Shown here piece by piece: positions 54,649 to 62,681 of a DNA stretch of 64,000 nt. Made by a program: the position numbers and the translations under genes. This DNA comes from Pseudomonadota bacterium (GTDB lineage Bacteria; Desulfobacterota; Desulfobulbia; Desulfobulbales; JAGXFP01). Where the stretch lies: contig JAHJAA010000045.1 of NCBI GenBank assembly GCA_018814305.1, positions 1 to 64,000 on the forward strand. The letters are read 5' to 3'. The notes below the pieces were generated by a model that ran no database searches, was not told where the DNA came from, and saw only the letters and a program-made list of their open reading frames with translations. The first letter of the stretch is position 1. Every line of letters starts with the position of its first letter.

Positions 54649-55170
54649 ATGAAGAAGTTCGGCGGACCGGCCATTTGCCTCAATAGAAATGACATCAATA
54701 CCGATGAAATTATTCCTGCGAAGTACCTGACCGAAAACAGCAAAGAGGCCTTGAAGCCCTTTATCTTAGAGGATCTAAAACTAGATGGGTTTGATGCAAA
54801 ATCAAACAAATTAACCGATGCCAAGGTCATCTTGACCAGGGCAAATTTCGGGTGCGGTTCCTCACGGGAACACGCAGTCTGGGTTTTTGAAGTAAATGGG
54901 ATCAACACGGTGATCGCGGAGAGTTTCGCCCGGATATTCCGTCAGAATATGTTCAACTGCGGCATGCTGGCCATTGAACTTGCACGTGACCAGATCGAAA
55001 AAATCATCGACTTAGGCGACGATATCACGATCATGGTCGACCTTGACACCAACCAGATTACCGCCAAAGGCGGAACCGGTGAGTTGACCTTTGCCTTTAC
55101 CCTGAACTCCTTTGATCGTGACCTGGTGGTGGCTGGGGGTTGGCTGGCCTACGCTGATCGAAATTACTAA
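54649..55170 (+). CDS. leuD: 3-isopropylmalate dehydratase small subunit (LeuD)
   Basis: A 173-residue swivel-domain partner of LeuC: LNRNDINTDEIIPAKYLTEN, ANFGCGSSREHAVWVFEVNGI, and IAESFARIFRQNMFNCGMLAIEL. The length matches the short LeuD type. GGAGG is ahead of the ATG. Confidence 0.93.
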   Translation: MKKFGGPAICLNRNDINTDEIIPAKYLTENSKEALKPFILEDLKLDGFDAKSNKLTDAKVILTRANFGCGSSREHAVWVFEVNGINTVIAESFARIFRQNMFNCGMLAIELARDQIEKIIDLGDDITIMVDLDTNQITAKGGTGELTFAFTLNSFDRDLVVAGGWLAYADRNY

Positions 55171-55373
55171 TCAGGGGTGGTGATAAGATTAAGAGATTTG
55201 TTGTGAATATTTTTAATGCCTCTTAACGAAACTCAACGAATAAAGCGAATACTTAAATGACGAGGCAGGGAGAGGTTCACCTGTTCGAATATTCGTAACT
55301 CGTTTGTTCGTCAATCAAAGGTTCGTTGTTTCAATGGAACATAACGCTGAACGAAACTTAGTCCAACAAGCCC

Positions 55374-56639
55374 TTAAAGGTCAACCCCTAGATCAGAAGC
55401 GATCTCCTTCAAAAACTTGCTGATCATCATTTTGGCCAGCCCCAGGCTGTTGCTACTGGCCAAAATCAGCATCAGGTTGACCTGGCAACATCCACCAATG
55501 AATAGATGCCCCGATGAATTGGTGTCGACTTGCACAAAACGTCCCAATCCCAGGCCGATATTTCGAGTTGAATTCTGGGCGGTTACCAACAGATTGTTGG
55601 CAAAAACCCCAGCTTGTTCCAATTTAATATTACTCCCGTCAGTCCTCACCAGTTGTAATATTTCTCCATTGGAGGTAAGCAGGGCAGCCCCGGCAAAGCC
55701 ATCAATGGAAGAGAACTCCTTAAGTTTCGCCTGAAGTTTGATTAAATCGAGCTTATCAAGATTAGCCGCTTTCTCTGGCGACTGTTGATGGACCGGGGCA
55801 GGGGGGGGAGAGACGGATCCTTTTTTTTCGGTTAAAGGAACCACCGGGTCTTGCAAGACTTCTTCAGGTTGGCCGTGAACCTCATCCTCTTCATACTCAT
55901 CATCCTCATATTCTTCTTCTTCGTCACTCAGTTCACCCGACGCCATCTTTTCATCCTGTAATCGAGCCGCCTCCATGAGGAGGCTCATAATGGTAAGTTG
56001 GCATTTTCGATCAGTAACATCCAGTTCATGATCTATCTCAATGTGCATTCCTTTGCTGCTCCAGGTTACAATCTCTTGAGCGGCTTCATCGCCTTCCATT
56101 TTGTCGGCAGCGGCATTCAACAGATCTCCTTTGTCGAGATACATGGTGCCAATTTTCTTCCCTGACTTGATCGTCAGGGTGCAGGTTTTTGATTCGATGT
56201 TGATAAGCTGGAGAAAGGATTGGAGTGATATGCCGTTCACATGACCCTTTTTTTTCTTACGTGGCGGAGCAAAAATCTTGCTGAAATCTATTTCCTCCAA
56301 ATCCTCAAAGGAAAAGGGTTTGGAAATAAAACGAAGCACCCCCATGTCGGTAACCTTCTTTTTAATCTCGGGAGTGGCGAAGGCAGACATGACGATAATC
56401 GGAGTGGAAGGGTAGGTGTTATTCATATGGGCGAGTAATTCGAACCCATCCATCTTGGGCATATTCAAATCGGTCATCAGAAGATCGACGTTATGACTTA
56501 CCAAGGCCTTGACAGCTTCAAGACCATTCACGGCCATCACTACCTCGAAACCGGCATCAGCATGGGTTGCGGCTAACCACTCAGATAGGGTAATCCGAAT
56601 AGTTTCTTCGTCGTCGACAATTAAAATGGTTTTATTCAT
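55374..56639 (-). CDS. Response regulator with DUF4388 and roadblock-like domains
   Basis: A 421-residue protein. The N-terminal receiver (about 1-125) has TILIVDDEETIRITL, the phosphoacceptor LLMTDLNMPKMDG and FISKPFSFEDL. DUF4388 (about 135-235; GHVNGISLQSFLQLINIESKTC) is a PatA-type module. An acidic low-complexity stretch (GELSDEEEEYEDDEYEEDEV) and a Roadblock/LC7-like C-terminal domain (about 300-415; KEFSSIDGFAGAALLTSNGEI; HLFIGGCCQVNLMLIL) follow. Such domains occur with GTPase/motility or gliding-type polarity signalling. The partner kinase is not adjacent. Confidence 0.87.
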   Translation of the reverse strand: MNKTILIVDDEETIRITLSEWLAATHADAGFEVVMAVNGLEAVKALVSHNVDLLMTDLNMPKMDGFELLAHMNNTYPSTPIIVMSAFATPEIKKKVTDMGVLRFISKPFSFEDLEEIDFSKIFAPPRKKKKGHVNGISLQSFLQLINIESKTCTLTIKSGKKIGTMYLDKGDLLNAAADKMEGDEAAQEIVTWSSKGMHIEIDHELDVTDRKCQLTIMSLLMEAARLQDEKMASGELSDEEEEYEDDEYEEDEVHGQPEEVLQDPVVPLTEKKGSVSPPPAPVHQQSPEKAANLDKLDLIKLQAKLKEFSSIDGFAGAALLTSNGEILQLVRTDGSNIKLEQAGVFANNLLVTAQNSTRNIGLGLGRFVQVDTNSSGHLFIGGCCQVNLMLILASSNSLGLAKMMISKFLKEIASDLGVDL

Positions 56640-56699
56640 TAGATGATTTCCATATTCAGGCGGGTTAGATTATGACATTGTAGCATGCCACCCCTTAGA

Positions 56700-56890
56700 T
56701 AGTTTTCATCCAGAAACGGTCTTTTTCGAGAATCTCTGCGTCAAACCGCACAGTTGCTTGTGCGGCGTACCCATGTACGCCTCCGCTCAACTGTTTGTTT
56801 TACTGGACCTTCTCGAAAAATCCTCGTTTATGAATTGAAAACAACACGTTTCATCATCCGCAAAGTCTACGACTTTACGGATGGAAACTA
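56700..56890. mobile_element. MITE-like palindromic element, copy 3 (191 bp)
   Basis: Same length as copy 1 and high similarity across the whole 191 bp, from TAGTTTTCATCC to GGATGGAAACTA. Internal hairpins are kept: TTTTTCGAGAA/TTCTCGAAAAA, CCGCACA/TGTGCGG, and CAAAGTC/GACTTT near the right end. It lies in the 429-bp gap between the response regulator start and the RumA-type methyltransferase start. The remaining gap sequence shows nothing recognised. Confidence 0.8.
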
Positions 56891-57068
56891 GATAAACCGG
56901 GATTTTCCGGCGCTTCGGTAAGACTCTGTAGGTGATTCTTAGAAAATAGTATATATACAAAGTCGTATTGACTGACAAGCAGGTTTACCGGAAAACCCTG
57001 TTTTTTCAAGGAATGCTGCTCGTTTTTATAAAAAAACCGGTAAATTTCCCCTTTCCACTCGATTCCAC

Positions 57069-58463
57069 ATGCATACCCATACACTCTTTATAGAAAAAAT
57101 CATCAGCGGCGGTTTGGGATTAGGACACCTGCCCGATGGCCTGGTGGTCATGATCCCCGATGTTCTTCCTGAGGAAGAAGTAACCTGCAGACTCCATACC
57201 AAAAAAAAAGGATACGCCCTGGCTGATCTGGTCCAGGTAGTCGTACCGTCCCCCCATCGCATAAAGCCGACATGCCCGGTGGCCGATCAATGTGGGGGGT
57301 GCGATCTCCAACATGCCGATTATGATCTTCAGCTCCAGATCAAGGGATCAATTCTCACCGACCATCTCCTCTCGGCCCGAATTATTCAAAATAATGAAGT
57401 AACGAACGTTATTCAACCGCCCATTGCTTCTCCCCAGACTTTTGGCTATCGTCAGCGCATTCGAATGAGGGTCGAACACGGGCGTCCAGGGTTTCTCCAA
57501 GTGCATTCCAAAACCATGGTTGCTGTGAACCACTGCCCCCTTGCCCGGCCTGAAATCAACGAATTTCTGGCCACGATTCACAATAAAACCGTTCTGCCCG
57601 AAATTCTCAGAAAATGCCTTGAATTAGAAATTCTATTCAACCAGGCCGACGGAGGAGTTGTACTCTTGCTTCATTTGGCCGCAAAACCTCGCGCCGCAGA
57701 TATTAAAACAGCAGAGCTCATCCCAAAACAACTGCCCATGGTTCAGACTGTATTTCTGAAGCATCCCGACCAACACCAGATGGGACCTTTTGGTGCCTCG
57801 GACCCATATCAGATGGGACTGAACTTTCCAGCCCACCAAGAGGGGAGGCTCCCGGAATATTCCCTGCACTTTGAACCTGGCGGTTTTTGTCAGGTCAACC
57901 TGGAACAGAACCGGAATATGATCAACCAGCTCTTAACCTGGTCTTCCTCGACGCCACCACGACGGGTACTTGACCTGTTCTGCGGTATGGGCAATTTTTC
58001 AATCCCCATGGCCTATGTTGCTGACCGGGTGGTTGGGATGGACCTCCAACGTTCGTCAATCAGGAGCGCCAGACGGAATGCCGAAACCCTCGGACTCACC
58101 AACTGCAATTTTGAAAGAATCAGCGCCGAAGACGGCATCCGGGAAGTGACCTGCACCGGGCAGCAATTTGATCTGCTTCTACTGGACCCGCCCCGACGAG
58201 GATGTAAAGAAATCATTCAAGAAATCAAGTCCCTCGGCAGACCGCCAATCATTATGATCTCCTGTGACCCGGCAACCTTAACCCGGGATCTTGCCGGGAT
58301 CTTACCCCTGGGATACAGATTGAATAAGGCTGGTTTGGTCGACATGTTTCCCCAAACCCACCATCTTGAAACGATGGTCCAACTCCTCCCCCACGAACCC
58401 AACCTGAACCACCAAACATACGACAACCCGCCTCAAGGGTCTCTTGGAAAGGTTTCCGTCTGA
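57069..58463 (+). CDS. RumA/TrmA-type RNA (uracil-5-)-methyltransferase
   Basis: A 464-residue SAM-dependent m5U methyltransferase with an N-terminal TRAM-like domain (IEKIISGGLGLGHLPDG), an Fe-S motif (CPVADQCGGCDLQHADY), then the methyltransferase fold (VLDLFCGMGNFSIPMA; LLLLDPPRRGCKEII) and the nucleophile Cys in ISCDPATLTRDL. It modifies U in 23S rRNA or tRNA; the exact site is not predictable. Its end overlaps the convergent PBP4 gene by 31 bp. Confidence 0.9.
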   Translation: MHTHTLFIEKIISGGLGLGHLPDGLVVMIPDVLPEEEVTCRLHTKKKGYALADLVQVVVPSPHRIKPTCPVADQCGGCDLQHADYDLQLQIKGSILTDHLLSARIIQNNEVTNVIQPPIASPQTFGYRQRIRMRVEHGRPGFLQVHSKTMVAVNHCPLARPEINEFLATIHNKTVLPEILRKCLELEILFNQADGGVVLLLHLAAKPRAADIKTAELIPKQLPMVQTVFLKHPDQHQMGPFGASDPYQMGLNFPAHQEGRLPEYSLHFEPGGFCQVNLEQNRNMINQLLTWSSSTPPRRVLDLFCGMGNFSIPMAYVADRVVGMDLQRSSIRSARRNAETLGLTNCNFERISAEDGIREVTCTGQQFDLLLLDPPRRGCKEIIQEIKSLGRPPIIMISCDPATLTRDLAGILPLGYRLNKAGLVDMFPQTHHLETMVQLLPHEPNLNHQTYDNPPQGSLGKVSV

Positions 58464-59668
58464 TACTTTCGCAGCAATAACAGCAACCGATCCCTATTAT
58501 TATCAGGCTGATTCAGGATTATGGCAAAACTGTCCCCATCCGGAAGATATCCAGCGTAAGAATATACTCCGGACAGGGTTCCCGATTTCACCAATAGCCC
58601 GTCCCTCTCGGGAAGCAGTTCAGCATATGGACGAAATCGCTCCAGAAGAGCAAGCATCCCTCGAACACTCAGGCGATTTTCTCCGGCCAACCCTGATCCT
58701 TCAATTACTGAGATTTCATCGTCTAAATCCAAGTCCCGGATGCAATCCGCCATGGCGGCCCTGGCCTTGGCCCAGGTTGCAGGGGGGCCAAACTCCTTCA
58801 TCCCCAGGGTGAGAAAGAGTTGATTTGCCACATAATTATTGGAATAACGCAGTAGATCGCGAACCAGATCGGTCAGAGTTCTGCTTGATTGATGACGATA
58901 GATCAGGGTTGCCTGATCAGGTGTCACTCCATTCTGAATAACACCATTCCCGGGGATGGCCGACTCCTGTTGTGCCCAGCGAAAAAGCTGACCGGTGAGC
59001 TCAGAGATCCTTGCTGGAACGGTGGATATATTGACCCGATGAACTCCCCTCGGCAATTTTCCGCCAACAGAAAGCATCATCGGGAGCAAAGGTGTCTGGG
59101 GCTCAGCCGACCGTACCGATCCGTCCTCCATGACCTGGATATTAATGGTATTGAAGTTGACCGCCAGCCCACCGTTAAGGACATCATAAGGGTTAAGACT
59201 ATCGCTGGCGCCTTTTGGAGATGGATCTTCCAAGGCGAAAGTCGATCCGTCTAAAATGATCCGATTGATCGCGGGGATCCCTTGACTCTTCAGGTGCTCC
59301 ATGATCAAAGCAACCTCTTCTGAGACCAGGAGGGGATCACCATGGCCACGGATAAAAAGATCGTTTTGCCCGTTCATCAGAAAATCGGTGGTAAACCGGT
59401 ACGTAGGTCCCAGACGATCAAAGGCAGCCAGTGAAATGAGAACCTTTAAGATACTGGCAGGGGTGAACAGTTGGTCCGGATTATGGGAAAAGAGCAGGGT
59501 CCCGTTCCGGCTGACCCCAAACCCTCCGTTAGTGACAAGTTCTTTCATGGCAGCCGGAAGTTCCCTCTTTGCGGCCGCTGCCTGGCCAATGCCCGACAGA
59601 AAGAATATTCCGGCCAGTAAAACCACCTGAATTAACCGCATCGCAGGGGATTTATTGACAAAGCGCAT
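58433..59668 (-). CDS. Penicillin-binding protein 4 type D-Ala-D-Ala carboxypeptidase/endopeptidase
   Basis: Peptidase family S13 (DacB/PBP4 type), 411 residues from ATG 59668. The signal peptide (LIQVVLLAGIFFLSGIGQAAAA) leads to the periplasm. The catalytic SxxK is FTPASILKVL, SxN is YSNNYVANQL, and KSG is LVKSGTLSG. It trims or cleaves peptidoglycan peptides. ATG 59698, with GGAAG upstream, would add 10 residues. It diverges from gmhA with very little space between starts. Confidence 0.88.
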   Translation of the reverse strand: MRFVNKSPAMRLIQVVLLAGIFFLSGIGQAAAAKRELPAAMKELVTNGGFGVSRNGTLLFSHNPDQLFTPASILKVLISLAAFDRLGPTYRFTTDFLMNGQNDLFIRGHGDPLLVSEEVALIMEHLKSQGIPAINRIILDGSTFALEDPSPKGASDSLNPYDVLNGGLAVNFNTINIQVMEDGSVRSAEPQTPLLPMMLSVGGKLPRGVHRVNISTVPARISELTGQLFRWAQQESAIPGNGVIQNGVTPDQATLIYRHQSSRTLTDLVRDLLRYSNNYVANQLFLTLGMKEFGPPATWAKARAAMADCIRDLDLDDEISVIEGSGLAGENRLSVRGMLALLERFRPYAELLPERDGLLVKSGTLSGVYSYAGYLPDGDSFAIILNQPDNNRDRLLLLLRKYQTETFPRDP

Positions 59669-59731
59669 CCGCTGTACTATGTTTTCGGCTTCATTCATAT
59701 CAATGATAACTTCCGGATATTTCTCAAAATC

Positions 59732-60310
59732 ATGAAAGAATTTCTTCTCGAAAAACTGAACCATTCGATTGAAGCCAAACAGAAGCTGGTCGAGACCCAG
59801 AGCGAGACCATCATCGCCCTTGCCAAACTTATGGCCGAAATCTTTCAAAACGGCAATAAGCTTCTGATTTTTGGTAACGGCGGGAGTGCTGCCGATGCCC
59901 AACATATGGCGGCGGAATTCGTCAATCGTTTCATGATGGACCGCGCTCCCCTTGCCGCCATTGCCTTAACCACAGACACCTCCAACCTGACCAGTATCGG
60001 CAATGACTTCAGCTTTGACGAGATCTTCGTCAAACAGGTCCAAGCCTTGGGCAAACCGGGGGATCTGGTGATGGGTATTTCCACCAGCGGCAACTCCCCC
60101 AATGTAATCCAGGCCATTCGGTACGCCGCCAGCCATGAAATGAAAACCGTTGTTCTGACCGGTGGCACCGGCGGACACCTGGCCGAACTGGCAGAAATAG
60201 TGGTCAACGTACCGGTAACCACAACCCCGCATATCCAGGAAGCCCATCTTTTTGTCGAACATGTTTTATGCTGGCTGGTTGACGAAATTCTCTTCGGGAA
60301 ATTCCGATGA
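59732..60310 (+). CDS. gmhA: Phosphoheptose isomerase GmhA (SIS domain)
   Basis: A 192-residue SIS-domain isomerase converting sedoheptulose 7-phosphate to D-glycero-D-manno-heptose 7-phosphate for LPS core. Visible: KLLIFGNGGSAADAQHMAAEFVNRF, LTTDTSNLTSIGNDFSF, VMGISTSGNSPNV and HIQEAHLFVEHVLC with the metal-binding His/Glu. Its stop overlaps the next start (ATGA). Confidence 0.95.
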   Translation: MKEFLLEKLNHSIEAKQKLVETQSETIIALAKLMAEIFQNGNKLLIFGNGGSAADAQHMAAEFVNRFMMDRAPLAAIALTTDTSNLTSIGNDFSFDEIFVKQVQALGKPGDLVMGISTSGNSPNVIQAIRYAASHEMKTVVLTGGTGGHLAELAEIVVNVPVTTTPHIQEAHLFVEHVLCWLVDEILFGKFR

Positions 60311-61257
60311 CCCTTACCCCGCTTAAATTTGACCAGCTGAAGACTTACTCAGTCCACGACCGGTTCAGCAAGGTGACCGTGGATAACTTTGCCACTCCCG
60401 TGCAACCTGGGGTGTCCCTGGCGGATTTCATCAAATCCCTTCCCGACCAGTTGTGCGGTCGTGATCTGCCCGAATTGATTGAACGACTAGCCAAAGGTCA
60501 CCGGAACAATCGTCCCTTAATCATTGGGATGGGCGCCCATGTGATCAAAGTAGGCCTGAACCCCTTGCTGATCGACCTGATGGAAAAAGGAATCCTGACT
60601 GGCCTCGCCCTAAACGGGGCCGGGATAGTTCACGATACGGAAATAGCCATGGTCGGTCGAACCTCGGAAGATGTCGACCAGGTCTTGAGCTTAGGGGAAT
60701 TCGGGGCTGCCCGGGAGACCGGAGAGGCCGTCAACGCAGCAATCGTTGCCGGGGCTGCGGCCAATCATGGCATGGGCGAATCAATCGGAGACTATCTCCT
60801 GAAGCAGGATTTTCCCTATAATCGATATAGCCTCCTGGCCTCGGCTCGCCGCCTGGGTATCCCCGTAACCGTTCACGTGGCAATCGGCACCGACATCGTC
60901 CACATCCATCCCTCGGCCGATGGAGCTGCCATCGGCACAACCAGCTATCTTGATTTTCAACTCTTCTGCCGGTTGATTTCACAATTGGAGCAGGGTGCAT
61001 ATATCAACATCGGATCCGCCGTCATTCTGCCGGAAATCTTTCTCAAGGCCTTGACCGTGGTTCGCAACCTTGGCAATGTGGTGAACGATTTCACCACCGC
61101 CAATTTCGATTTTATCCGTCATTATCGAACCATGACCAATGTGGTCAATCGTCCCACCGCCGGTGGTGGCAAAGGGTATAACTTCATCGGGCATCATGAA
61201 ATCATGATCCCCCTGCTCATCGCCGGTCTCCTGGAACGATTGGCCGATCATGGCTGA
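60307..61257 (+). CDS. Conserved unknown, possibly deoxyhypusine-synthase-like fold
   Basis: A 316-residue soluble protein overlapping gmhA by 4 bp. The central part (IIGMGAHVIKVGLNPLLIDLMEKG, LALNGAGIVHDTEIAMVGRTSEDV, and IGTDIVHIHPSADGAAIG) recalls the deoxyhypusine synthase / NAD-binding Rossmann-like proteins, but bacteria have no eIF5A substrate in the standard sense. No clear function is assignable. Coupling with gmhA suggests a role near heptose or nucleotide-sugar metabolism; this is inference only. Confidence 0.55.
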   Translation: MTLTPLKFDQLKTYSVHDRFSKVTVDNFATPVQPGVSLADFIKSLPDQLCGRDLPELIERLAKGHRNNRPLIIGMGAHVIKVGLNPLLIDLMEKGILTGLALNGAGIVHDTEIAMVGRTSEDVDQVLSLGEFGAARETGEAVNAAIVAGAAANHGMGESIGDYLLKQDFPYNRYSLLASARRLGIPVTVHVAIGTDIVHIHPSADGAAIGTTSYLDFQLFCRLISQLEQGAYINIGSAVILPEIFLKALTVVRNLGNVVNDFTTANFDFIRHYRTMTNVVNRPTAGGGKGYNFIGHHEIMIPLLIAGLLERLADHG

Positions 61258-61313
61258 TTTCGAGTTGAAAGGGTTATGCTTTTATCATCCACCACTTTCA
61301 GGTATAGTAGCTC

Positions 61314-61535
61314 ATGCCTTTATTTGATTTTATCTGTCAAAAATGCGGCAAGGAGTTTGAAGAACTGGTGTCAGGCTCCATCAAACCCGTTTGCCCTTTT
61401 TGCGGAAGTAGTAATCTAAAAAAGCTCATGTCATCCTTTGCCTATCGAAGCCAAGGGAAAGGCAATGGTAGCTCAAGCAGTTCGGGATCTCAATGTTCCG
61501 GGTGCGCCGGAGGAAGTTGCAGCAGTTGTCACTAA
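61314..61535 (+). CDS. FmdB-family zinc-ribbon protein
   Basis: A 73-residue protein opening MPLFDFICQKCGKEFEELV, with a zinc ribbon CQKC...CPFCGSSNL and a Ser/Gly-rich tail ending in CSGCAGGSCSSCH. FmdB-type proteins were named from formamidase regulation, but the function is generally unknown. Confidence 0.85.
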   Translation: MPLFDFICQKCGKEFEELVSGSIKPVCPFCGSSNLKKLMSSFAYRSQGKGNGSSSSSGSQCSGCAGGSCSSCH

Positions 61536-61618
61536 ATGGAATATCTTCGTTTCGAAACGATCATCTTTAAGATGATTCAGTACTCTTTTGATAATTTCAG
61601 CAGCCAAGGAAACTACCG

Positions 61619-62554
61619 ATGCAGAAAACAGTTAAAATCGGAACCAGGGCAAGCCTCCTGGCCATGACCCAAAGCACAACCATCAAAAATCTCATCGAGA
61701 AGCAGTATCCCGGAACCACCGTAGAATTGGTGAAGATCATCACCAAAGGAGACAAGATCCTCGATGTTCCGCTGGCCAAGGTCGGCGGCAAAGGTCTGTT
61801 TGTCAAAGAGCTGGAAGATGCCTTGTTAAATCGAGAGGTTGATATCGCTGTGCACAGCATGAAGGATGTCCCCTCGGAACTCCCCGAGGAACTCCACATC
61901 GGCATCGTGACCAAAAGGGAAGACCCCAGTGATGCGTTTATGGCAACCAAATACGCCTCCTTGAAGGATCTGCCCAATGGCGCCAAAATTGGCACCAGCA
62001 GTCTGCGACGAAAGGCCCAGTTGGCCCATCTCCGACCAGATGTGGTCATTGATGATCTGCGGGGCAATCTGGACACCCGTTTACGGAAATTGAATGAGGG
62101 CATGTATGACGCCATTATTCTGGCCACCGCCGGCTTGAACCGGATGAACTGGTCGGACCAAATCACCGATCGCTTCACCCCGGAAGAGATGTTACCAGCA
62201 GTTGCTCAAGGGGCCAATGGCATTGAACTCCGCAAGGACTGCGGGGAACTTCTGGCTGGCCTGAGCTTTTTAAACCATGACGAGACGGCTATTGCCGTTG
62301 TCGGTGAACGGGCCTTCCTCCATCGACTGGAAGGAGGGTGCCAGGTTCCCATCGGCGCATACGCCACGATCGACGGCAATACCATAACCATTACCGGCCT
62401 AATTGCCTCAGTGGATGGAAAGGAAATGCTTAAAAAATCCGTATCCGGATCCATCGCCGACGCTGCAAGTCTGGGGCGTGGACTTGCTGAAGATCTTCTT
62501 ACCATGGGTGGTCGGCGGATTCTTGAAGAGGTTTATGGAGCCTCCATTCAATAA
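61619..62554 (+). CDS. hemC: Porphobilinogen deaminase HemC
   Basis: Hydroxymethylbilane synthase, 311 residues, joining four porphobilinogens. Typical parts: KIGTRASLLAMTQSTTIKN, VGGKGLFVKELEDALL, DIAVHSMKDVPSELPE, GTSSLRRKAQL, RGNLDTRLRKL, and the dipyrromethane cofactor Cys in RLEGGCQVPIGAYA. AAGGAA precedes the ATG. The next gene, cobA-hemD, continues the pathway. Confidence 0.96.
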   Translation: MQKTVKIGTRASLLAMTQSTTIKNLIEKQYPGTTVELVKIITKGDKILDVPLAKVGGKGLFVKELEDALLNREVDIAVHSMKDVPSELPEELHIGIVTKREDPSDAFMATKYASLKDLPNGAKIGTSSLRRKAQLAHLRPDVVIDDLRGNLDTRLRKLNEGMYDAIILATAGLNRMNWSDQITDRFTPEEMLPAVAQGANGIELRKDCGELLAGLSFLNHDETAIAVVGERAFLHRLEGGCQVPIGAYATIDGNTITITGLIASVDGKEMLKKSVSGSIADAASLGRGLAEDLLTMGGRRILEEVYGASIQ

Positions 62555-62597
62555 CCAAACAACAACTATTCCTGGACCGAGCGGGAATTAACACTCT

Positions 62598-62658
62598 ACA
62601 GCCGGACACGGAAAGAGCGCAGGAAGCGAATCCCTGCGCTCTTTCCGTGTCCGGCTGT
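62598..62658. repeat. 26-bp perfect inverted repeat between hemC and cobA-hemD
   Basis: Two arms of 26 bp (62598-62623 and 62633-62658) are perfectly complementary around a 9-nt loop; the arms begin ACAGCCGGACACGG. No T-run follows, so it is not a standard Rho-independent terminator. It lies 44 bp after the hemC stop. Confidence 0.85.
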
Positions 62659-62681
62659 CATAATAAATGGATGTGATTGTT

